A stretch of 49,188 nucleotides of DNA, from NCBI GenBank assembly GCA_965371355.1, contig CBDUYD010000003.1, positions 1 to 49,188 on the forward strand. The letters run 5' to 3'. A model generated the notes under the pieces. It did not search any database. It saw only the letters and a program-made list of their open reading frames with translations, and was not told the DNA's origin. The position numbers were made by a program, and so were the translations under genes. Of this stretch, positions 1 through 8,107 are shown in pieces. Position 1 is the first letter of the stretch. Each line of letters opens with the position of its first letter. The DNA is from JASJHI01 sp965371355 (GTDB lineage: Bacteria; Actinomycetota; Acidimicrobiia; Acidimicrobiales; Ilumatobacteraceae).

Positions 1-239
1 GAGCGCAACGGCTCCTGGGGGAGCAGTCCGATCGTCGCCGAAGGCGGTGCTGCCACGATCGAGCCCTCCTCGTGATCGATGGCGCCCGCCAGCGCGGCGA
101 GCAGGGTCGACTTGCCGACGCCGTTCGGTCCGACCAGTCCGACCCGGCGACCGGGCGCGAGCGTGAGATCGATCGAGTCGAGTACGAGACGAGAACCCCG
201 TGAGACGGTGAGGGAGCGGGCGATGAGCGATGCGGGCAT
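1..239 (-). CDS. ABC-F type ATP-binding protein, N-terminal part (cut by window edge)
   Basis: Only the first 79 codons are inside the window; the gene continues past base 1. The reading begins MPASLIARSLTVSRGSRLVL and contains a perfect Walker A loop, GPNGVGKST, at about residues 39-47, followed by an EEGSI stretch typical of the first nucleotide-binding domain. There is no transmembrane segment before the Walker A loop. This layout fits ABC-F proteins, soluble tandem ATPases that act on the ribosome (translation factors or antibiotic protection), better than a transporter ATPase, but the second domain and linker that would prove it are not visible. The ATG at 239 is preceded by GGAG about 10 bases upstream. 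It is divergent from the hydrolase at 434. Confidence 0.7.
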   Translation of the reverse strand, partial: MPASLIARSLTVSRGSRLVLDSIDLTLAPGRRVGLVGPNGVGKSTLLAALAGAIDHEEGSIVAAPPSATIGLLPQEPLR

Positions 240-421
240 GAGTGCAACTCCGGTGAGGCGTCGGCCACGCGGTGGTGGCCGGGACGGTGGGGCCGGGCTC
301 AGCGATCGGTCATCGAGATGCACACTATCTCGTGGCCGGGCCTGGATCCGCCGGGGTTTCGCGGCCGGTGCGACGCCGCCGGGCCGGGCTGGGGACGCTT
401 CTACGCAGAGGTCCGGCCGCG

Positions 422-427
422 TAGTGT
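422..427 (+). promoter_or_regulatory. -10 box TAGTGT, leaderless promoter of the epoxide hydrolase
   Basis: TAGTGT ends 6 bases before the ATG at 434, so transcription should begin at or next to the start codon. It is one of 18 boxes of this kind in the window. Confidence 0.55.
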
Positions 428-433
428 GCCCCG

Positions 434-1378
434 ATGGACCCACTTACGTACCACTACATCGCGGTGAACGATGTGCGGCTCCAGGTGTCTGTCACCAACG
501 AGGGCGGCGAGCGCGGTCTGGCACTCCTGCTCCACGGATTTCCCGAGGCCGCCTTCTCGTGGCGATACCAGATTCCGGTTCTCGCCGCCGCCGGATACGA
601 GGTGTGGGCGCCCAACACCCGTGGCTACCGGGGGTCGTCCAAGCCGCCGAAGGTGTCGTCGTACTCGATCGATCTCCTGCTCGACGATGTCGCCGCGCTG
701 ATCGATGCGTCGGGTCGCGACGACGTCACCCTGATCGGCCACGACTGGGGCGCCGTCCAGGCCTGGATGTTCGCCATCCGACGCGTCCGCCCCCTCAGAC
801 GTCTCGTGATCATGAATGTCCCGCACCCGACGTGCATGCGCCGCGAGCTGCGCACGCTCCGGCAACTGCGCAAGTCGTGGTACTTCCTCTTCTTCCAGAT
901 CCCGTGGCTGCCCGAGAAGATCCTCGGCGCGCGGCGCGCACAGGCGATCGGCCGGTCGTTCACGGGCATGGCTGTCGACGAGTCGAGATTCCCCGACGAG
1001 GTCACCGACGTCTACCGCGAGGCCGCGCTGCGGCCCGGGGCGCTGCGCTCGATGGTCAACTACTACCGGGCGGCGTTGCGTGGCGTACGACAGACCGCCG
1101 GCGAGGATCTGCCCGACGTCGACACACCGACGCTGATGATCTGGGGCCTCGAGGACACCGCACTGTCCAAGGAGACCACCGACGGCACCGATCGGTACGT
1201 CAACGATCTCACGATGCGATTCCTCCCGGGGGTGTCACACTGGGTGCAGCAGGAGGCGCCCGAGATCGTCAACGCGATGCTGCTCGCGTGGCTCGACGGC
1301 GAGCCGGTCCCCGCGGCCGACGACGTGCAGTTCGAGCGGCTGACCGACCCCGCACTCGACTCGACCTCCGTCGGCTGA
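434..1378 (+). CDS. alpha/beta hydrolase, epoxide hydrolase-like
   Basis: The 314-residue protein has the alpha/beta-hydrolase plan with a lid. The oxyanion motif HGFP is at residues 34-37 and the nucleophile elbow GHDWGA at 102-107, giving Asp104 as nucleophile. A probable acid is Asp241 in GLEDT, and His269 in SHW completes the triad. The Asp nucleophile, the HGFP motif and lid tyrosines at about 150 (SWYF) and 210-211 (NYYR) are the marks of epoxide hydrolases, which open epoxides to diols. Haloalkane dehalogenases share the fold but would normally have Trp or Asn halide ligands instead of the lid Tyr pair. The substrate cannot be read from sequence. No signal peptide is seen, so it is cytosolic. 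It appears to be a single-gene unit with its own leaderless promoter. Confidence 0.85.
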   Translation: MDPLTYHYIAVNDVRLQVSVTNEGGERGLALLLHGFPEAAFSWRYQIPVLAAAGYEVWAPNTRGYRGSSKPPKVSSYSIDLLLDDVAALIDASGRDDVTLIGHDWGAVQAWMFAIRRVRPLRRLVIMNVPHPTCMRRELRTLRQLRKSWYFLFFQIPWLPEKILGARRAQAIGRSFTGMAVDESRFPDEVTDVYREAALRPGALRSMVNYYRAALRGVRQTAGEDLPDVDTPTLMIWGLEDTALSKETTDGTDRYVNDLTMRFLPGVSHWVQQEAPEIVNAMLLAWLDGEPVPAADDVQFERLTDPALDSTSVG

Positions 1379-1414
1379 CGTCCTCGAACGCCGGCTTCGC
1401 AGTCGACGGATCAA

Positions 1415-1471
1415 CTCTCGACGTCAATTCGTTCGCTTTTCGACGGGATCGACGTCGAGACGTCGGGAGAG
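1415..1471. repeat. imperfect inverted repeat between the hydrolase and the lipoprotein
   Basis: CTCTCGACGTC (1415-1425) pairs with GACGTCGGGAGAG (1459-1471) apart from two unpaired G residues, around a 33-base loop. It lies in the 148-base gap between two genes on the same strand. No T-run follows, so a terminator is possible but not clear. Confidence 0.3.
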
Positions 1472-1512
1472 CGGACCGCGATCCGCGACCGAGGCAGGGG
1501 CGCTCGCGCCGT

Positions 1513-1518
1513 TACCCT
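1513..1518 (+). promoter_or_regulatory. -10 box TACCCT, near-leaderless promoter of the lipoprotein gene
   Basis: TACCCT ends 8 bases before the ATG at 1527. There is no convincing -35 hexamer at the usual spacing. Confidence 0.45.
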
Positions 1519-1526
1519 TCCGCACG

Positions 1527-1967
1527 ATGAACCGCCCGACGATCGCTGCTGCGATCCTGACCGTTCTGTTGGCGGGAGGCTGTGCGACCGTCGTCGATGA
1601 GCAGCAGGATGCCGGTGACGGTGTCCCGCTCGAATCGGGCACGATCGTCGATGCGGACGCCCCCGAGATCACCCTGCCGATCACCGGATCGGCGGCCGAA
1701 CTGCTGCCGGAAATGGCGACCGAGATGAGCCGCCTGGGATCGCAGATCGTCGAGAACGACGGCGACGAGGAGACGCTCGCCAGGATCGAGCGGTTGTGGG
1801 CCGCGGCACGGTCCGAGGTCGAGGCGTCACGCCCCGAGTTGCTAGGGGGCATCAATACCACCGTCGAGATGTCGAAGACCGCCGTCGAACGCGTCCGGCC
1901 GGCCGACGCCGACAAGGCGTTCCGGCTGCTCACCGACCTCGTCGACAACTTCACCGGCGACGGCTGA
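1527..1967 (+). CDS. small predicted lipoprotein of unknown function
   Basis: The 146-residue product has a short charged N-terminus, a hydrophobic core at about residues 5-18 and the lipobox LAGGC with Cys19. It should be exported by Sec, lipidated and anchored on the outer face of the membrane. The rest is acidic and predicted helical (ELLPEMATEMSRLGSQIVEN, then an E/A/R-rich helix), with no catalytic motif that I recognise. The amphipathic helices could form a small bundle that binds a partner. It is convergent with helD, whose stop lies 29 bases after its own. I do not recognise the family. Confidence 0.75.
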   Translation: MNRPTIAAAILTVLLAGGCATVVDEQQDAGDGVPLESGTIVDADAPEITLPITGSAAELLPEMATEMSRLGSQIVENDGDEETLARIERLWAAARSEVEASRPELLGGINTTVEMSKTAVERVRPADADKAFRLLTDLVDNFTGDG

Positions 1968-1996
1968 CGATCTGTCGGCGCCCGGACGGATCCGCT

Positions 1997-4198
1997 TCAG
2001 CGCAGCGGCGCGGGGAGCTCGCCGGTGTGCACGACCGACAGGCGTTGTGTCGAGCGTGTGAGAGCGACGTAGAGCGAGCGCATGCCCTGCTCGGTGTCGC
2101 TCGCGATGCGGCCGGGCTCGACGACGACGACACCATCGAGTTCGAGGCCCTTCACCACACTGACGGGTACCAGGGTGACGCCCGCGTCGAGGCCGGTGCG
2201 CGTCGCCGAACCGTGCTCGAGGCCGAGCGCGGTGAGATCGCGGGAGAGATCGTCGACCATCGAATCGGGCAGGACGATGCCGAGGCTCGCGCCGGGGAGT
2301 TCGTCGAGCATCGAACGCACCTCTGCGGCGACCGTCGCGGCGAGCAGATCGGGCGCGGAAACGGCGACGATGCGCGGCGAGGCATCGCCGACCCTGACCG
2401 ACCGCGGTGCCCGCAACGATGGCGTCGCGACCGCCATCACGCGATTGGCGAGTTCCATGATCTGCTCTGGGATCCGGTAGCCGATCGACAGCCCGATCAC
2501 ACGGGCCGGTCGTCGGTCGGGGAGGTGGGCGAGAACCTCGTCCCACGAATTGGGAGCGAGCGGCCCGGTCGCCTGCGCGATGTCGCCGACGACGGTCATC
2601 GACCCGTTGAGCGATCGTCGCGTGGCCATCTTCAGCTGCATCGGGGTGAGGTCCTGCACCTCGTCGATCACGATGTGGCCGTACGTCCGGATCTCGTCGA
2701 GCTCGTCGATCCGGCCGCCCTTGCCGAGCTTCGGTCCGAGCACGTCGGCGGCATCGTCGAGCAGCGCCACGTCGCCGGCGGTCCACCGGACCTCGGCGAC
2801 GGTCTCGGACCGCGGCCGGAAGAGCGAGAGTGCCTCACCCTCGTCGAGCGCACCGCGGGCGGCGAGCTTGAGCAGTCCCTTCGATCCGAGGAGGTCGTGC
2901 AGCAACTCCGCGGGGGTGAGCACCGGCCACATGCGATCGAGCGCCTCGCGCGTCTCGGTGGTGCCGCGAAGCACATCCTTCACATCGCTGGGACCGATTG
3001 CGGGATCGTGGAACGACGCCGCGAGTGCCGACCAGAACTCGCCCTCGACGAACCGCCGTCCGGAGTTGTGTCGCCGGAATCGACGCCGGGCGGCCTTGAC
3101 GATCCGGGCCGACTCGTCGACGCGCAGCCGGACATATCCGGCGCGGAACGGGATGATCAGCTCGTCGTGCAGTGGCCGCTCGCGGTCGACGACGGCATTG
3201 TCGATGACGTCGGACATCCGCACGTCGCCCTTCAGCCGAGCGGCGACCGACGAGTCGTCGCCGGCCTCGCCCGGGCGCAGGAATGTGACGTCGGGGATGA
3301 GATCGGCGAGCACCACCTGTTCGACGCCGGCCTCGCCGAGTGATGGGAGCACGCGCTCGATGTAGCGGAGGAACACGCGGTTCGGTCCGATTACGAGCAC
3401 ACCCTGGTCCTCGAGCGGGAACCGGTGGGTGTAGATGAGGTAGGCGGCGCGGTGGAGCGCGACGACGGTCTTGCCGGTGCCGGGCCCCCCCTGCACGACG
3501 AGCACACCGTGCTGGGACGAGCGGATGATCTCGTCCTGCTCACCCTGGATCGTGGCGACGATGTCGCCGAGCGTGCCGGTTCGTCCTCGTTCGAGCGAGG
3601 CGAGCAGCGTCGAGTAGCCCCGCAGCCCGTCCGCGCGGTCGGGTGTCGTGGGCCCCAAGCCCGTGGCGACACCTGCTTCGAGGCCGGCTTCGTCGCCGGC
3701 GTCGAGACCGGCGTCGAGACCTTCGTCGTGGCCGAGTCCGAGGTGGCCCTCGCCGAAGAGTTCGTCTTCGATGCCGAGCAGTGAGCGACCTTCGACGACG
3801 AAGTGACGGCGCCGGGCCAATCCCATCGCATCACGTCCGGTCGCCCGGTAGAACGGTTCGGCCACCGGTGCCCTCCAGTCGACCACGACCGGCTCGCGAT
3901 CTTCGTCGGCCACCGCCAGCCGGCCGATGTGGAACGTCTCGAGCACGTCGGGCGACTCCGCGTAGCGGTCGATCCGACCGAAGACGAGCGACGCATCACC
4001 GAGGTCGAGTTCGGTCAGGCGCTTGACGAGGGCCTCGTCGAACGCATTCCGTTCGAAGCGCGCCTGGAATGTCCCGCCGAGGTCTGGCTCGTTGAGGTCG
4101 CGGAGGCGCCATGCAGCCTTGCGACTGACGTCGAGACACCCATAGGCATGATCGATGTACGCCTGTTCGTCGGCGAGATCAGGATGCTGCTGGGTCAT
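1997..4198 (-). CDS. helD: HelD-like RNA polymerase-associated UvrD/Rep superfamily 1 ATPase
   Basis: The 733-residue protein begins MTQQHPDLADEQAYIDHAYG, a helical HelD-type N-terminus. Walker A is GGPGTGKT at about residue 236, with the following VVALHRAAYLIY typical of HelD. Walker B is VIDEVQDLTPMQL at about residue 503, and the C-terminal helicase motifs GLELDGVVVVEP and YVALTRSTQRL are present. HelD proteins bind RNA polymerase, prise its clamps open and release stalled enzyme or DNA; some actinobacterial members protect against rifampicin. The length fits the actinobacterial class (about 700-750). An unusual Gly/Ala/Leu/Asp repeat is inserted at about residues 150-185, between the N-terminal domain and the ATPase. 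The chosen ATG is where homology begins; a TAGCAT box lies 13 bases upstream. An upstream extension would run into hemE antisense and was rejected. Confidence 0.85.
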   Translation of the reverse strand: MTQQHPDLADEQAYIDHAYGCLDVSRKAAWRLRDLNEPDLGGTFQARFERNAFDEALVKRLTELDLGDASLVFGRIDRYAESPDVLETFHIGRLAVADEDREPVVVDWRAPVAEPFYRATGRDAMGLARRRHFVVEGRSLLGIEDELFGEGHLGLGHDEGLDAGLDAGDEAGLEAGVATGLGPTTPDRADGLRGYSTLLASLERGRTGTLGDIVATIQGEQDEIIRSSQHGVLVVQGGPGTGKTVVALHRAAYLIYTHRFPLEDQGVLVIGPNRVFLRYIERVLPSLGEAGVEQVVLADLIPDVTFLRPGEAGDDSSVAARLKGDVRMSDVIDNAVVDRERPLHDELIIPFRAGYVRLRVDESARIVKAARRRFRRHNSGRRFVEGEFWSALAASFHDPAIGPSDVKDVLRGTTETREALDRMWPVLTPAELLHDLLGSKGLLKLAARGALDEGEALSLFRPRSETVAEVRWTAGDVALLDDAADVLGPKLGKGGRIDELDEIRTYGHIVIDEVQDLTPMQLKMATRRSLNGSMTVVGDIAQATGPLAPNSWDEVLAHLPDRRPARVIGLSIGYRIPEQIMELANRVMAVATPSLRAPRSVRVGDASPRIVAVSAPDLLAATVAAEVRSMLDELPGASLGIVLPDSMVDDLSRDLTALGLEHGSATRTGLDAGVTLVPVSVVKGLELDGVVVVEPGRIASDTEQGMRSLYVALTRSTQRLSVVHTGELPAPLR
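3671..3730 (-). repeat. GLDAG/GLEAG coding repeat inside helD
   Basis: Short repeats of the type GGCGTCGAGACC encode alternating Gly-Leu-Asp/Glu-Ala units (GLDAGLDAGDEAGLEAG). It is a low-complexity acidic linker within the open reading frame. Confidence 0.6.
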
Positions 4199-4356
4199 AG
4201 GAGGTCGGTCAATGCTATCGGCGTGCACCCCGACCCGACCGGCGATGCCGCGGCGTGGCTCGGGGGTGGCTTCGGCGCCTGCCCGACGCGATTTCGTGTT
4301 CTCGGTCCCGATCCCGCGTCGTACCGACGGAATCCGGACCGAGAACGGTCGGTCGA

Positions 4357-4362
4357 TAGCGT
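4357..4362 (+). promoter_or_regulatory. candidate -10 box TAGCGT upstream of hemE
   Basis: TAGCGT ends 10 bases before the hemE ATG at 4373, implying a leader of only about 2-4 bases. The 174-base gap between the divergent helD and hemE starts also holds a TAGCAT box on the minus strand (4217-4212) for helD. I see no other element in it. Confidence 0.4.
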
Positions 4363-4372
4363 CGGGACGGAG

Positions 4373-5497
4373 ATGGACACCGAATCGACCGAGGGCATGG
4401 GATCGACCGACGCACCGGGATCGACGACCGAGAGGACCGGCTCGACCGGCGGGTCGCCGTTCCTCGACGCGGCGCGGGGACGGCGGGCAACGCACACGCC
4501 GGTGTGGTTCATGCGCCAGGCCGGCCGCTCGCTGCCCGAGTACCGCGGCGTTCGCGGCGAGGGGTCGATCCTCGAGGCGATCAAGCAACCCGAAGTGGCG
4601 GCCGAGATCACGCTGCAGCCGATCCGTCGCTACGGAGTCGACGCGGCCGTGCTGTACAGCGACATCGTCGTGCCAGCGCACGCGGTCGGCTTCGGCATCG
4701 ATGTCGCACCCGGAACCGGCCCGGTCGCCGATCAGCCGTTCCGATCGAGGGCGGATCTCTCCCGGTTGCGGCCGCTCACCCGCGATGACATCGGCTACGT
4801 CACCGCCACCGTCGAACTGCTCGTCGATGAGTTGTCGCCCGCCGTGCCCGTGCTCGCGTTCGCCGGAGCGCCGTTCACCGTCGCCAGCTATCTCGTCGAG
4901 GGCAGGCCGAGCAGGGACTATCGGCGCACCAAGGCGCTGATCCACGCCGACGAGACCCTGTGGCACGAGCTGATGGAACGGCTGGCCGACTCCGCGATCG
5001 CGTTCATCGATGCCCAACTCGCGGCCGGGGCGGGGGCGTTCCAACTGTTCGACTCGTGGGCAGGCACGCTGAGCCGCCGCGACTACGACCGGTTCGTCCT
5101 CCCCTACTCGCGACGCGTGTTCGACGAACTCCGCGCACGTCATCCGGAGGCTCCCGGGATCCACTTCGGGATCGGGTGCGATCACCTCCTCGAGTCGATG
5201 CACGCCGCCGGTCCGAGCGTGCTCGGCCTCGACTGGCGCACGCCGATCTCATCCGCCCGCGAGCGTCTCGGCGATCATCTCGTCGTGCAGGGGAACCTCG
5301 ATCCCGCACTCGTCCTCGCCGGCGAGGAAGCGGCGTTGGCCGGCACCCGCTCGGTGCTCGGCGACAACGAGTTGCCCGACCGCACCCAGCACCCTGGCCA
5401 CATCTTCAACCTCGGGCACGGCGTGCAGCCCGAGAGCGACCCCGACGTACTCGCGGCCGTCGTCGATCACGTGCAGCGCGTCACCGCCGTTCGATGA
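4373..5497 (+). CDS. hemE: uroporphyrinogen decarboxylase
   Basis: The 374-residue enzyme removes the four acetate carboxyls of uroporphyrinogen III to give coproporphyrinogen III, in the cytosol. The family signature near the N-terminus is clear (WFMRQAGRSLPEYR), as are the second core segment GAFQLFDSWAG and the C-terminal ILNLGHGV-type motif, here IFNLGHGVQPESDP. The first 28 residues are an acidic Ser/Thr/Gly-rich leader that homologues usually lack, so a start at 4397 (ATG) is also possible. The ATG at 4373 has GGACGGAG directly upstream, but a TAGCGT -10 box so close suggests this may not be on the transcript. Its stop overlaps the hemH start (ATGA), so the two are translationally coupled. 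Confidence 0.93.
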   Translation: MDTESTEGMGSTDAPGSTTERTGSTGGSPFLDAARGRRATHTPVWFMRQAGRSLPEYRGVRGEGSILEAIKQPEVAAEITLQPIRRYGVDAAVLYSDIVVPAHAVGFGIDVAPGTGPVADQPFRSRADLSRLRPLTRDDIGYVTATVELLVDELSPAVPVLAFAGAPFTVASYLVEGRPSRDYRRTKALIHADETLWHELMERLADSAIAFIDAQLAAGAGAFQLFDSWAGTLSRRDYDRFVLPYSRRVFDELRARHPEAPGIHFGIGCDHLLESMHAAGPSVLGLDWRTPISSARERLGDHLVVQGNLDPALVLAGEEAALAGTRSVLGDNELPDRTQHPGHIFNLGHGVQPESDPDVLAAVVDHVQRVTAVR

Positions 5498-6483
5498 TCG
5501 ACCCCTCCCAGCGCATCGGCGTCGTGCTGATGGCGTACGGCACGCCGCGCACGCCCGACGACATCGAGGCCTACTACACCGACATCCGGCGCGGCCGCCC
5601 GCCCACCGACGAGGCGCTCGCCGACCTCACCCGGCGCTACGCGGCGATCGGTGGCATGTCACCGCTCGCAGAGATCACCGAGGCACAACGGACCCGTCTC
5701 GCGGGAGCACTCGACCTGCTCGAGGCCGGGAGGTACGAGGTGCGGCTCGGATTCAAGCACGCCGATCCGAAGGTCGGGGCGACCGCCGCCGGCTTGCTCG
5801 CCGACGGTTTCCGACGGATCATCGGGCTCGTACTCGCGCCCCACTACTCGACGGCCTCGATCGGGGGCTACCTCGCCCAGCTCGAGTCCGTCGTCGGTGA
5901 GGGTGCGACCGATTCGGGGCCGGTCGAGGTGCGGGCGATCGAGGTGCGCGCGATCGAGAGCTGGGCGACCGAGGAGGCGTACATCGGGTTCCTCGTCGAT
6001 GACCTGGGCGCACGCGCATCCCGGATGCGGGCGGAGATCGGTTCGTCGGTGCGGTCCGGTTCACGGGTGCGCGTGGTGTTCACGGCACACTCGCTCCCCC
6101 AGCGGGTGATCGATGGCGGCGACTCCTATGTCGACGAACTGCGCTCGACGGCCGAGGCGGTCGCGGGCCGCCTGGATCTGGTCGAGGGCGTCGACTGGCA
6201 GATCGCCTGGCAGTCGGCGGGCCGCACGCCCGAACCGTGGATCGGTCCCGACGTCCTCGACGTGATCGACGAGATGGGACGTCGCGACGACGTCGGCGGC
6301 GTGATCATCTGCGCCTGCGGATTCGTCGCCGACCACCTCGAGGTGCTGTACGACCTCGACATCGAGGTGGCCGATCTCGCGATGGAAAACGGCCTGGTGT
6401 TCGACCGCACCTCGAGCGTCGCCGACGATGCTGCCGTCATGTCGGCACTGGCACGACTGATCCGCGACCGCTCGACGCGCTGA
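5494..6483 (+). CDS. hemH: ferrochelatase (coproporphyrin III ferrochelatase type)
   Basis: The 329-residue protein inserts ferrous iron into the porphyrin. Visible motifs are VVLMAYGTP at the N-terminus, FKHADP, the catalytic His199 in FTAHSLPQR, and Glu283 in FVADHLEVLYDLD. In actinobacteria this enzyme uses coproporphyrin III (CpfC), followed by oxidative decarboxylation to haem. The mycobacterial enzymes carry a 2Fe-2S cluster bound by C-terminal cysteines. Here the chain stops soon after the catalytic domain and only the ICACG pair (Cys273, Cys275) is present, so a cluster is unlikely. A small tandem duplication, VEVRAIEVRAIE, sits at residues 144-155. ATG overlaps the hemE stop. Confidence 0.93.
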   Translation: MIDPSQRIGVVLMAYGTPRTPDDIEAYYTDIRRGRPPTDEALADLTRRYAAIGGMSPLAEITEAQRTRLAGALDLLEAGRYEVRLGFKHADPKVGATAAGLLADGFRRIIGLVLAPHYSTASIGGYLAQLESVVGEGATDSGPVEVRAIEVRAIESWATEEAYIGFLVDDLGARASRMRAEIGSSVRSGSRVRVVFTAHSLPQRVIDGGDSYVDELRSTAEAVAGRLDLVEGVDWQIAWQSAGRTPEPWIGPDVLDVIDEMGRRDDVGGVIICACGFVADHLEVLYDLDIEVADLAMENGLVFDRTSSVADDAAVMSALARLIRDRSTR

Positions 6484-6536
6484 CCCGATCCCGGATACTC
6501 CGTTCCTCGCGATTCCGGTCCGGGCGAAGATTGGGG

Positions 6537-6565
6537 TTGCATTCCCGATCGAACATGTGTACGCT
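6537..6565 (+). promoter_or_regulatory. promoter TTGCAT-17-TACGCT, leaderless for the HNH gene
   Basis: A -35 TTGCAT (6537-6542) and a -10 TACGCT (6560-6565) are separated by exactly 17 bases. The -10 ends 6 bases before the ATG at 6572. This is the only leaderless promoter here with a good -35 as well. Confidence 0.65.
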
Positions 6566-6571
6566 TCATCT

Positions 6572-8041
6572 ATGGATGGACGAACGGGCGAAAGAGTCCT
6601 CGGGGAGGCGGTCGATCTCGATCGGATCGCCGCCGAGATCGAGGAATCGGTGAACGTGATCGCCGGGCACCTCAACTCGCAGCACTCCCAACTCGTCGAC
6701 CACACCGTGACGCTGCTCGCTGATCCACGCCTGTGGCGGGGCCCCGGTGTGTGGACGATGAAGCAGTGGCTCGCGTGGCGCACAGGCGTCTCGCCCACAA
6801 CCGCCCGCCACATCGTGACGATCGCCGAGCGGGTCGGAGAGTTCCCCGAGTGCGTCAGCACGTTCCGTCGCGGCGAACTGTCGCTCGAGCAGATGGGGGC
6901 GATCGCGAAGCGGGCACCCTCGTGGACCGACGCGCAGATGGCCGGCCTCGGCACCAGGTCGACCGTCCGCCAGATCCAGCGACTGCTCGCCACGTACCCC
7001 TTCCCCGCCGACGAGGTGGCGGCCGACCATCGAGACGGCGACGCGACCACATCAGCCGAAGACACCTCCCCCGACGACGCGTCCCACACCGACGACACGG
7101 CCTCCACAGGTGAAACCCTTGCTGACGGCACAACGTCATCCGGCGACGCCACGGGCGACGACACCCCGGGCGATCAACCGGCGGGTGCGAACGCAGTCGA
7201 CGGCCGAACCTCGAGGTCGACGATCGACGAGTACTGCTCGATCGGCTGGGACGACGGCGGCCGGTTCCGGATGTCGGTCCGAGCAGACGCCGATCTCGGC
7301 CTGATCATCGAAGCGGCGCTCCGCGAGTCGCGCGACCAACTCTTCCGCTCCAGCGGCAGCGAGGTGACCTGGCTCGACGCGCTGCGCGAGGTGGCCGAAC
7401 GTTCGCTCGACTCGGTTGCCGATCCCGCACGACGTCAACGCTTCAAGATCTCGGTCTTCGTAGATACCGACGGAAAGATGGCGACGTCCTCACAGGCGTA
7501 CCTTCCGTCGGCCATCGAGCGGCGCCTCACATGCGATGGATCGCTCACGCCCGTGCTCCTCGAGAACGGGCTTCCCCTCTCGGTTGGGCACGCGCAGCGC
7601 ATCGTGCCCGACCGCACCCGACGGATCGTCGAACACCGCGACCATCACTCGTGCCAGGTGCCGGGCTGCAGCGCAGACTGGTTCCTCGAGGTCCATCACA
7701 TCATCCACTGGCTCGATGACGGGCCGACCGACACGTGGAACCTGATCTGTCTGTGTCCGCACCACCACCGCATGCACCATCGCGGCCGGCTCGGGATCAG
7801 CGGGAACGCCGACGTGCCAGGCGGTGTGGTGTTCACCGACGCGCGGGGGCGGCCGATCGCCGCGTCGGGGGCGACACCGATCCCGCCGTCCGGGCCCCCG
7901 CCGCCGCCGATCGGCCGGTACGAGCACCCACTCGGCGAACGGATCGACACCCGATGGTTCACGTTCCGCGAGCCGCACCGGCTGAAAGCAACGGTCCGAA
8001 CAGAGCCGGCCGAGGCCGGCCGACCGACGGCGACCGGCTGA
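6572..8041 (+). CDS. DUF222 / HNH endonuclease-domain protein (13E12 type)
   Basis: The 489-residue protein has a DUF222 region in the first 300 or so residues, interrupted at about 155-220 by an Asp/Thr/Ser-rich low-complexity stretch, and an HNH nuclease domain at about 350-410. The HNH part shows CQVPGC, then FLEVHHIIHW, then NLICLCPHHHRMHH: metal-binding Cys and His plus the catalytic His. Such genes are abundant in actinobacteria (the 13E12 family); their function is not established and some may derive from intron or mobile nucleases. The ATG at 6572 was preferred over GTG at 6557 because the -10 box ends 6 bases before it. The gene splits the haem cluster but has its own promoter, so it may be an insertion. 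Confidence 0.85.
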   Translation: MDGRTGERVLGEAVDLDRIAAEIEESVNVIAGHLNSQHSQLVDHTVTLLADPRLWRGPGVWTMKQWLAWRTGVSPTTARHIVTIAERVGEFPECVSTFRRGELSLEQMGAIAKRAPSWTDAQMAGLGTRSTVRQIQRLLATYPFPADEVAADHRDGDATTSAEDTSPDDASHTDDTASTGETLADGTTSSGDATGDDTPGDQPAGANAVDGRTSRSTIDEYCSIGWDDGGRFRMSVRADADLGLIIEAALRESRDQLFRSSGSEVTWLDALREVAERSLDSVADPARRQRFKISVFVDTDGKMATSSQAYLPSAIERRLTCDGSLTPVLLENGLPLSVGHAQRIVPDRTRRIVEHRDHHSCQVPGCSADWFLEVHHIIHWLDDGPTDTWNLICLCPHHHRMHHRGRLGISGNADVPGGVVFTDARGRPIAASGATPIPPSGPPPPPIGRYEHPLGERIDTRWFTFREPHRLKATVRTEPAEAGRPTATG

Positions 8042-8094
8042 ACACCCTGGCGCCGACGTGCCGGAGGTCCCTACTGGTCGCCGGGGGTCGCTCG

Positions 8095-8100
8095 TAGCCT
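8095..8100 (+). promoter_or_regulatory. -10 box TAGCCT, leaderless promoter of hemY/cgoX
   Basis: TAGCCT ends 7 bases before the ATG at 8108. The same hexamer and spacing recur at 13256. Confidence 0.55.
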
Positions 8101-8107
8101 GTGGTCG

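Noticed and set aside
1796..3343. A 515-residue open frame on the plus strand
   Set aside because: It lies opposite helD, is Arg/His/Gly-rich and shows no family motif; it is a GC-rich shadow frame.
3803..4372. An earlier start for hemE
   Set aside because: The added part lies antisense to helD and carries no HemE sequence; the -10 and ribosome-like sequence favour 4373.
4199..5203. A longer N-terminus for helD
   Set aside because: It would overlap the start of hemE antisense and lacks HelD homology; the family N-terminus begins at 4198.
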